A DNA stretch of 64,000 bases. It comes from Aculops lycopersici (Eukaryota > Arthropoda > Arachnida > Trombidiformes > Eriophyidae). This document shows positions 54,240 through 62,700 of the stretch, in pieces. The stretch lies in the NCBI GenBank assembly GCA_015350385.1, contig WNKI01000003.1, forward strand, positions 912,592 through 976,591, read 5' to 3'. Positions within the stretch are counted from its first letter, which is position 1. Each line of letters starts with the position of its first letter. The position numbers and the translations under genes were made by a program. The notes beneath the pieces are model-generated. The model did not search any database. It was given only the letters and a program-made list of their open reading frames with translations, and had not been told where the DNA came from.

Positions 54240-55925
54240 ATGGATAGATGTAACGTGATTAGTGGAAAAATATATTTCATCTTCAAGATTTGTCTTTATT
54301 TTTATGTATTCAAGATGACAGTTGCGGCCATCCTTTTGTCAATCTACGTCAAACACACTGGCGATCGTAGTCATAACCTCATCACAGATGGACAGTCTGA
54401 TAACGAAAGCCAAATCTACAATTTACTATTCCTCATCGGTTGCACAAATAGAGGTATGAGATTTGCCGGCGTACTAGGCTACGGCCTCTACTTTGCACAG
54501 ACATCAACTTATTTTTGTATCAAATATTTGCACAGAAAAGGCCGAGAGGCAACCGAGAAAACTGGTCTAGCTGTATTCATCAAAAATTTCAACCTCGAAA
54601 GGGAGCAACTGTCGAGTCGAGTTGATAGCCAAATTCGACGCGTGTTGGCCTCAAACTCTGAATACGTTGAGCGACTTAGGAAAGCTCAGATAGCGAGGAC
54701 CGGGCGAGTTCTTGCTCGTCGATCAATGACAGGAGAGATGCAAATGTCCTGCAACAGTCACCATGATCCAGCAAAAAATTTGATATCACTCGATGACGGG
54801 CAACATGATGATTGTGATTATGATGACTTGAGGTCACCTGATGAATTTAGCTACACTCGCAGGTGTTTAGAAGAGTTAATTAGGCAGCATAAATTCTTGA
54901 AACATCTACAGAGAAACCAATCGCCCGTTTTTCCTGTAAATCGCACCAGAGAGGCAGGTGAGCTTATGATAAAAGTCCACTGCTTCTCCAGCATTATTTT
55001 CATGATTGTATTTTGCGTTACAGGATCTTACGGCACCTTTCTAGCCCTCTATATGGCTCACTCGGCGATAGAGAGCGATGAAACTTTATCGCCAGATATG
55101 AGAAGCTTTAATTTGATGGAGAGATTCGATATTATTTGGCAACAATTGTTCATTTGGCGAATAAGCGAATGGTACGCGAAGGCTGTGTCGTTTATGGTAT
55201 GCGGTTTTGTAGATCAAACAAAAAACTTCACCCATTTAAAGAAGTTAATGCTTGATTTAAACCGAAAATTCTTACTAATGAATGAAAATCAAAACCACAG
55301 CCAAAGTCCAAGCACAACAGAGGGTAGGCATCTCTCCAAATATGATCCAGAGGCATTGAGATTGTATATCAAGTTCCAGATTTACACCAACGAAGCGAGG
55401 CTCATGTTTAAGAGGTTGGAATATTGCGTATTATTCGTTTACGGGGGCTTAGGATTTACAGTTATATTAGCGGTGTCCATCGATGGTCAAATCACCAACT
55501 CCAAACTGTTCAATTACTTGTCGATATTTTGTGTGTTAACGCTAAATCTTATATTATACCCTTGCGCCTTACTGACTGAGCATTGCATGAAGGTTACCAA
55601 GTTGGGTTGGTCGCTAGTGGCCAACTCAGAACTGAGCGGTCAACCGGAGATGGGCGACGCCTGTCGCCCATCGGACTCCCGTCGAAGATCCCCATCGTCG
55701 ATGATACACCGGCCATTGCAAATCAAAATCCCGCGACACAGACAAAGGCCCATCTCGGCGCACACCTCCAAGTTGTGGCGTCGGGTTATCGAGGATTCGG
55801 AGTCGCTATTTGACTTGCTATCCTGCAACCTCTTTGGATTGGTGCATCTAAATTTTGCCTCGGTGATACAGTTTAATCTTTACTTAGCCTCAGTGATATT
55901 GTTGCTGCTGAACAACCATCAATAG
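54240..55925 (+). CDS. Multi-pass membrane protein, gustatory-receptor-like, copy 2
   Basis: Intronless, 561 residues, same orientation and same architecture as the protein at 51257-52897. The start MDRCNVISGKIYFIFKICLY aligns with MNKYDLISERIFFIFKVCLY, which supports both start codons. Shared blocks include MRFAGVLGYGLYFAQ, EQLSSRVDSQIRRVL, PVNRT, MRSFNLMER, WRISEWY, RLMFKRLEYCVLF, SIDGQ, YPCALLT and SESLFDLLSCNLFGLVHLNFA. The most variable parts are the loop after the second hydrophobic segment (about 135-220) and the loop before the last helix. Between-copy divergence is substantial, so the duplication is not recent. Probably a plasma-membrane receptor or channel expressed in chemosensory cells. 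That role is inference. Confidence 0.6.
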   Translation: MDRCNVISGKIYFIFKICLYFYVFKMTVAAILLSIYVKHTGDRSHNLITDGQSDNESQIYNLLFLIGCTNRGMRFAGVLGYGLYFAQTSTYFCIKYLHRKGREATEKTGLAVFIKNFNLEREQLSSRVDSQIRRVLASNSEYVERLRKAQIARTGRVLARRSMTGEMQMSCNSHHDPAKNLISLDDGQHDDCDYDDLRSPDEFSYTRRCLEELIRQHKFLKHLQRNQSPVFPVNRTREAGELMIKVHCFSSIIFMIVFCVTGSYGTFLALYMAHSAIESDETLSPDMRSFNLMERFDIIWQQLFIWRISEWYAKAVSFMVCGFVDQTKNFTHLKKLMLDLNRKFLLMNENQNHSQSPSTTEGRHLSKYDPEALRLYIKFQIYTNEARLMFKRLEYCVLFVYGGLGFTVILAVSIDGQITNSKLFNYLSIFCVLTLNLILYPCALLTEHCMKVTKLGWSLVANSELSGQPEMGDACRPSDSRRRSPSSMIHRPLQIKIPRHRQRPISAHTSKLWRRVIEDSESLFDLLSCNLFGLVHLNFASVIQFNLYLASVILLLLNNHQ

Positions 55926-56396
55926 TATTTTCAACCCTAAAGGGAACCTCGGAAAGAGAACAAGCTGCGCAGCTAAGATGAATCAACAGTAAATCAGTTG
56001 TCGCTAGTTTAAGCGCGCATTTGGAGATAACTGTTTTGCTGTAATTTAGCTCGACTCCCACCTTTCAAAAAATAAGTGAGAAATTTGCGGTAATGATTAA
56101 GGCAGGAAGAAATGTAATAAACGACAGATAAGTTCGAGACAATGTAATCTACAGGTACGCGATCATCCCCATCTGTCGCAATCTCTTCCAGCGTCCGCAC
56201 ACAACTGGTAACACAATGCAAATGACCGTTGTCAGTTCCTCTTGCTCTTAGTTTCTAGGCACGTTTTTAGCGCGTGTGTTGTTTACTGAAACCAAATAGA
56301 ATCAGGATTACTTTACACCTCCCGCTACACTTTAGGTATCATTCAATGTTATAATATACTATATTTGTTAATCAAGGATTCAAATCACCTAAAACC
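55926..56396. other. Spacer before the septin gene
   Basis: AT-rich, 471 bases, no ORF of note. It should contain the septin promoter. Confidence 0.5.
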
Positions 56397-57350
56397 ATGC
56401 CTATACCAACGGCCAGTAGCACCGGTTACTCCACCGACCCTGACACATATTCCCTCTCGTCGCTAGCAACAAATGCATTAAGTATCGACGATTGTATTCC
56501 GGCCCAATTAGTCCGGTCAGCTAAGAAAGGATTCCTATTCAATGTTATGACGGTGGGTAATGTCGGCATAGGCAAAACTGATTTGCTTAGCGCCATGTTT
56601 GACAAAAATCTTGAAATTTTCAAGGAGTCAAAGAGGAGTATGCTCCTGGAGGATATGCAGGATGTCAAGGTTGCAATGCACTCAAAGACATTCGAGATTG
56701 ATGGAAGAAAAACTCGACTCAAGTTAACTGTCGTAGAGGCCGAGAATTATGCCGTTGCCCTGAACCAGCAAAAGACACACCTGCCAATAATCGAGTATAT
56801 AGACCAGCAGTTTGCCGAGTATCACAAGCGCGAGTCCAGTTCGGACAGACGAAACATCCAGGACAAACGAATTCATTGTTTGTTTTTCTTCATCTCGGCC
56901 AACGATCATGGATTCAGCAAGTTAGATTTGGAATTCCTCAGAGCTGCTCACACCAGAACCAATATTATTCCCATTGTTGCCATGTCAGAGGTTTTAACCC
57001 CATCGGAGAAAGCCGCATTCAAGAGTAGGGTTCGCGACGATTTTGAGAAACATGGAATCAGCGTATACCGAATGCCTGATCCAGATCCCGAGGAATCAGA
57101 CGAGGTCAAGAGAGTTATAAAGGAAATGCAGGAGACTGTTCCGTTTGCAGTACCGTCCCTTTGTCTCAATCGTGATGGCAGTCTGTCGCCTCTTGAGTTG
57201 GACTATGGAAGCATTGATCCGTTCAACAAGGACCACAGCGATTTCCTCCTATTGAAGACGATGGTTCTCAATCATATGACTGATCTATGCGAGTCCACCC
57301 ATGAGGTATTCTACGAGGACTATAGGTTGCGAAAATTACATAACAAGTGA
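56397..57350 (+). CDS. Septin with degenerate G3 and G4 motifs
   Basis: Intronless, 317 residues. Septins are filament-forming GTP-binding proteins of the cell cortex and cytokinesis. P-loop is VGNVGIGKTDLL (normally GxSGxGKST). LKLTVVEAEN stands where septins have LTVVDTPG, and IIPIVAMSEVLTPSE stands where they have IIPLIAKADTLTPEE. PIIEYIDQQFAEYHKRES, RIHCLFFFI, HGFSKLDLEFL and the C-terminal DHSDFLLLKTMVLNHMTDL with THEVFYEDYR are clear septin signatures. So the G1 lysine is kept but the G3 DxxG and the G4 specificity aspartate are lost. The 'GRxYPWG' segment of the septin unique element is also absent, and there is no C-terminal coiled coil. It is probably a catalytically dead, fast-evolving member. 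I do not assign a group. Confidence 0.85.
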   Translation: MPIPTASSTGYSTDPDTYSLSSLATNALSIDDCIPAQLVRSAKKGFLFNVMTVGNVGIGKTDLLSAMFDKNLEIFKESKRSMLLEDMQDVKVAMHSKTFEIDGRKTRLKLTVVEAENYAVALNQQKTHLPIIEYIDQQFAEYHKRESSSDRRNIQDKRIHCLFFFISANDHGFSKLDLEFLRAAHTRTNIIPIVAMSEVLTPSEKAAFKSRVRDDFEKHGISVYRMPDPDPEESDEVKRVIKEMQETVPFAVPSLCLNRDGSLSPLELDYGSIDPFNKDHSDFLLLKTMVLNHMTDLCESTHEVFYEDYRLRKLHNK

Positions 57351-57489
57351 TAGTGCACACCTGTACACAATTCTCAGCTCCTCTGTTAGCCCCCAAAACC
57401 AATGGCCTACTTGGCAAAGTAAACGAACTAACGCGCATTACCATGTGACAGACGGGAAAATCGCGAATGTAAAAACAAAATTTTGCATC

Positions 57490-58023
57490 ATGAATGCGGA
57501 CCAATTATTTGAGGAATGTATCAAAGAGGGAAAGTTGGCATTGGAGGAGAAAGAAGTTGCTATCGGATGTGTATTTCATCATGTTGAATCTAATAAAATA
57601 ATAGCCAGAAGCAGGAACAGTGTCAATGCAACCAAGAATGCAACTCGGCACGCTGAACTTAATTGCATCGACGACACAATAAATTATTGCCAGAGGAATG
57701 ATCTCAAACCAGACGATTTGTGGCCAAACATCGATGTATATGTAACTTGTGAACCTTGCATAATGTGTGCTAGGATACTGAGACATTTAAAAGTGAGAAA
57801 AGTTGTCTATGGTTGTTCGAATGATAGATTTGGTGGGTGTCGATCCGTCCTAGATGTTGCATCACTTGAAGATATTCCAGAGCCCAAGTTGCAGTACACC
57901 CACGGGGTCCGCGAGAAGGATACTATAGAATTGCTAAAGACATTTTATTCATTTGAAAACTTGAATGCGCCTGAGGAGATTCGCAAGGTGAAAAGGATTC
58001 GAACCGAGGTCGACCCAAGATAG
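57490..58023 (+). CDS. ADAT2: tRNA-specific adenosine deaminase subunit 2
   Basis: A 177-residue deaminase from ATG 57490. The frame is open further upstream and overlaps the septin end, but similarity begins at MNADQLFEECIKEGKLALEE. Zinc/catalytic motifs are HAE in NATRHAELNCID and PCIMC in VTCEPCIMCARIL. GCSNDRFGGCRSVLDVAS and VREKDTIELLKTFYSFENLNAPE match the ADAT2 C-terminal half. With ADAT3 it converts adenosine 34 to inosine in tRNA anticodons. It begins 139 bases after the septin stop on the same strand, and survivin converges 51 bases downstream. Confidence 0.94.
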   Translation: MNADQLFEECIKEGKLALEEKEVAIGCVFHHVESNKIIARSRNSVNATKNATRHAELNCIDDTINYCQRNDLKPDDLWPNIDVYVTCEPCIMCARILRHLKVRKVVYGCSNDRFGGCRSVLDVASLEDIPEPKLQYTHGVREKDTIELLKTFYSFENLNAPEEIRKVKRIRTEVDPR

Positions 58024-58074
58024 AATCACATTTCAGTATTTCGTCAAAATTGGAATTAAATTGGACCCTGCCGA

Positions 58075-58479
58075 TCATTCGGTGGTCTCCAGTAAAGCAG
58101 TAAATTTTTTCTCCACTAGGTTAATGGCCTGACTACATGCAATTTCTAGTAGTTGCTCAACAGTTAGATCACCCTGCTCCTTGCCAAACTTGGCAAATAA
58201 ACAATCACGGGATAACTCGATATGTTTGATCCAAGGTTGGTCAACGTTTGGGTCCCAATCATCTAGTTTCACTTGGCAAACAAAACATTTAACACAATCT
58301 GCTTGGCCTGTATAATAGAAACCTGCCCTGGCCATGTTAAGTCTACAACACTTGCTATCGTCCGGATGTGGCCAAGAGTCGTCGAAGGTTGCTAGTCGAC
58401 CGGCCTCTAGCGTATTGGCGTCTGGTTCGTCGTCCCTCAACGAGCTGCTATTGTTACTATTTTTGAATGCAACGGGCAT
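58075..58479 (-). CDS. BIRC5: Survivin-type BIR protein (BIRC5/deterin)
   Basis: Intronless, 134 residues with one BIR domain at about 25-100: RLATFDDSWPHPDD, MARAGFYYTGQADCVKCFVC, LDDWDPNVDQPWIKHIELSRDC. The zinc ligands are C-x2-C, H and C. The spacing between the second Cys and the His is one residue longer than in human survivin by my count. The C-terminal helix (about 105-134) is short but present. Survivin is the targeting subunit of the chromosomal passenger complex (Aurora B, INCENP, borealin). A single-BIR protein of this length is survivin-like rather than a multi-BIR IAP. Confidence 0.9.
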   Translation of the reverse strand: MPVAFKNSNNSSSLRDDEPDANTLEAGRLATFDDSWPHPDDSKCCRLNMARAGFYYTGQADCVKCFVCQVKLDDWDPNVDQPWIKHIELSRDCLFAKFGKEQGDLTVEQLLEIACSQAINLVEKKFTALLETTE

Positions 58480-59706
58480 CTTCGCTCTGTGTCTTGAATT
58501 AGGATTTCAACTAGTCTTGGTTAGTTATGTTGTAATTTGATCCAGTAATTAGTTCAGCTTGTCATGCTAAAATAGAGCATATTGGCGCAACGCCTGGCGG
58601 TAACCGTAACCGTTGGTTGTTGCTGTTGCTGTTGCTGTTGCTGATGTTGATGTTGTTGTTGTTGATGTTTGGAGCGGCCTTCAAGAATGTCCAGTGCTCG
58701 TGTTTTCTGCATGCCTTCCCCTTTTCCCGTTGACCAGAGATGAAAAATTAAACTGCGACCCCCACTCGCGTTATGCTCGTCCTCTCGTTCACGCACACAG
58801 ATAGGGATTAGAGGAGACAGCAAAACTTTGGCCCACTGCCCTCCCTTGCGTTCAGCGCAACAGCGACCGCAGCTCTGCTGTACCCTCTTGTTCGACCGTC
58901 GTCCATCCCAAACCCAAGGCGGCGGCCACTGCGTTGTGCGATTTGAGGTGGATACGAGTGGTCGATACGAGACTAGAGACACTGCAGCGGCAACGGGGCG
59001 ACCGAAGAGTGAAAGGGAGGTGCACGCACTGAGGCGGCAATTCTTGGGGAATTTTCACACTCTCTTTGCCCTGAGTGCAATGTGAGTATTTTGGGCACCC
59101 CTGCGCCATGGCGACCATCTGGTTAATTGGGCTTTGGGATTTAGGGCGAACGGACAACAACACAAGGCGAGCGAAACCTGTTCACATTTTCATTTATATC
59201 TCAATAATTATAAATCTTGGTATATCTTAATCTATTCGGCATCTCATTGCAACACAGCCAATTCATGAATCAATATTACCATTATTATCGCTAGTATTGA
59301 TATTACCCAATCGAATGATTTGTTCATATCTATCGGCGATCTATCATCTCGAACTCTGCACTGCATAAACACTTCAGTCTTTTCAATTGATATCACAATT
59401 TGAGCATCATCCTCATCATCATCTTGACTAGTGTCTCATTCGGCAAACAATTGTGTCGATTGAACAATACAGCAAAGCCACTGCCACTCATCGAGACAAC
59501 CCAACTTTATTGCGACCAATCATTCAAGCTATCAATTGCATCGCAAACTGTTTTCGCAATCAATTTGATAGCATCAATCTAGGAACAATAGTCAGTTATG
59601 AAAAATGATTTGGATCTAATTGATTGACTAGAAGCATAAGATAACAGGAAACCAGTTGTCAACATGTAAATATCAAGTGATCCTACTAATTTGAAGTCAA
59701 GTTTTA
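58480..59706. other. Divergent intergenic region survivin / LRP1-like
   Basis: No supported gene. A CTG/GTT trinucleotide tract lies at about 58612-58665 and a GC-richer segment at about 58770-59150. It should hold the survivin promoter and the 5' region of the LRP1-like gene, perhaps including undetected short exons. Confidence 0.45.
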
Positions 59707-62700
59707 ATGAATGTAACTTCTCACAAGTATATACCAGCTTCACATCCAAAGAAGTCGACAAAACCTCTTGCCATCATCATGACATATAGACTGAAAGCGA
59801 AGAGGCAATCTACAAGCCGCCAAGCTTCTAATATAAATTTTGCCACCTCACTGACCATATGCACCTTGTTTTTTGCAAACAGCTCGATACTCTCTCAGAG
59901 CGCTGACTCCTCAGCTGACCTTGGCCAGTATCAAGGTAACAGATGGACCACTCACTTCGACCAATCAAGTAGAAGTCCGATCAGTGAACAGAACCAACAG
60001 CAACCTCGTAGACAAATCACACCATATGTACCATTACATAGTTCAACCGATGGCACTATACAAGCACCATCCCTAGCACCTAAGCCACAGACCTCCATAA
60101 GTAACGATCATGCAACCGAGTTTTATTTGTCCGACGACGATGATACCATCGATTCAAAGTCTTCTCCATCGTCGTCATCGTCATCATCACCAGCCCCTTT
60201 GGCGACACAAGCAACTTCCACAACCTCTGACCAGAATATCACTTCGGTAACATCATCAAGAGCACATGCAAACTCTGTATCAGAGGCTCCAACCACTACA
60301 GTGGCATCCAACCCACAGTTAATCACAACTATTAGCAATGTTAGCCGTAAACCCACATCAACTAGTCGGGCACATGCTAATCTACACGAACCAATCAATC
60401 ATCACCCATTGCTGATATTCTCAATGCGATACGAGATTAGATACTTTAATCTATCAACTCTCTCCACTTCAACGACTACATCGAACACCAACTCTCGATC
60501 ATCATCATCATCATCAATGTCACCTGTTCAAATCAACTCACCAACACTATCACCAGAATATCAAACTCTTGATCTTCAGCAACTACAACAGCAGCAACAG
60601 CACCACCAACCATCACAATCTCACCACCACTCACCGATAAGACAATCCAAGACACTGATGGGTGGACTTAAGAACACAATAGGCTTGGACTTTTACTTTA
60701 CAGAGCGCGAAAGCTTCCTCTTTTGGATGGATGTGATCGACGAACGCATCTACCGAGGAACAATCATAAATGGGGCCATAACAAATGTTGACATTGTCGT
60801 TCAAACAGGTCTAGCTACTGCCGAGGGCTTGGCGGTCGATTGGATAGGACTCAATATATATTGGGTTGAGTCGACACTTGACCATATCGAGGTGGCAAAT
60901 TTGAATGGTACTTTCCGCCGCACGCTCATCGCCGGTGATATGGAGAGTCCTAGGGCCATTGCTGTTGATCCTCGAGTTGGCTTACTATTCTGGACTGATT
61001 GGGATAAGCGAGTACCTAGAATTGAGCGTGCCACTATGGCTGGCGAGGATAGAGAGGTAATAGTTCAAATCAAGGACGTTAGGGGCGGATGGCCAAATGG
61101 TCTGACTTTAGACTATGAAACCAAGAAAGTTTACTGGATCGATGCAAACTCAGACTCTATTCACAATGTAGACTACGATGGAAATAATCACCAGTCTATA
61201 CTGAAGACAACTCGACTCATTGGACATCCATTCTCAATTGCTCTCTTCGAAAATAACCTGTTCTGGACTGACTGGAAGACAAACTCAGTTTCGATGGCAA
61301 ACAAACATGATGGCAGCGAAGCAAGAGAGTTGCAAAGACTGACGACCAGGCTATTTGATATCAAGGTATTTCATCCTAGCAGACAACCTAAGATAGATCA
61401 CCGCCTAAATCCATGTCATATCAACAATGGAAATTGTTCCCACTTCTGCCTGCTAAGCATCAATCAGACTCACAGGTGTGATTGTCCCAATCTGATGAAG
61501 TTATCAAGCGACTTGCAAAAATGTATACCAGATGAAAATTTTCTCCTAATCGGAAGAGCGAATGAGATTAGAGCAGTTGATATCAATGAACCATTGCATC
61601 ACATCATGGCTCCAATCAGTGTACCCAAAGTTTTCAGCCCCAAGCAGTTTGCTTTCGACGCCAAGTCTAAGAGTATCTTTTGGGTCGACTCACAAACAAA
61701 TGAAGTCAAGAAGGCACCTATCACTGGCAACAACATTGAGACAATCATTGATGTGATCATAGAACCACCTAGCGGCTTGGCTCTCGATTGGATCTCGGGT
61801 AATATTTTCGTCGCTGGATCTAAACCCACCAGCAAGATTTTCATATCAAATCTCAATGGAGAGTTCGTTTCAGTTCTAATGGATGGAAATCAAGGCATCA
61901 TATCACCACAATCGCTTGTTGTACATCCGGTTTTAGGATTACTATTTTGTGTTGATGAGAACGAAAACTCTGAACCCGTTATTTTTGCCTCCGGAATGGA
62001 TGGCACGAACAAACGTATCATAGCGTCGAAAATGAATAATCCAAGCTTAGAAAATCCAACCAGCTTGGCCATCGATTATGATTTTAGTCGAGTTTATTGG
62101 ATAAACCAGGCCACTCATTCGCCACAGAACTCATCAATCCAGTATTACGATATTAAGGAAGATAGAATCGTAACCATTCTGGATGAGAGCGAAGTGGGCT
62201 CGAATCAGAAATTAAACCCATCAGTATTATGCATAGACGGTGATCGACTTATCATAAGCGGAAAAACGCCGACTGAAGTAATTGTCACCGCATCCAAATT
62301 TGATGTTTCAAATCAAGTGATTAGGAAAACTCAAAATATGGATCAAATCTCAGCCTTGCAGGTGTTCAATGCTTCCTCGCAAGTTGGAATCAATGCATGC
62401 TCTAGTAACAATGGAAACTGCTCCCAGTTATGTATTCCTTCAAACTCAACGCATCGAACCTGTAAATGTGCCTTGGGATATCAGCCAGATTCGATACATG
62501 GAACTGAATGTATTGGCAAAGACTTATTCCTCATATACTCGAACAATTTGGGCATGAAAGGAATTAGCATCGAGCCGACAGCACAAGAGGAGCACTTCCT
62601 ACCACCCATCCACAAAGCATTCAAGGCTTCATCGATTGATTTTGTTCATCGACAACGCATGATCTATTGGGTTGATAATGAGGAGGGCAGTATCGTCAAG

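Noticed and set aside
57301..57489. Upstream extension of the ADAT2 frame overlapping the septin 3' end
   Set aside because: The extension has no similarity to ADAT2, while ATG 57490 starts exactly where family similarity begins.
59400..59582. Hydrophobic-start frame upstream of the LRP1-like gene (SIILIIILTSVSF)
   Set aside because: It has no ATG (opens at TTG after a stop) and no LDLa cysteine pattern; kept only as a reminder to look for upstream exons.
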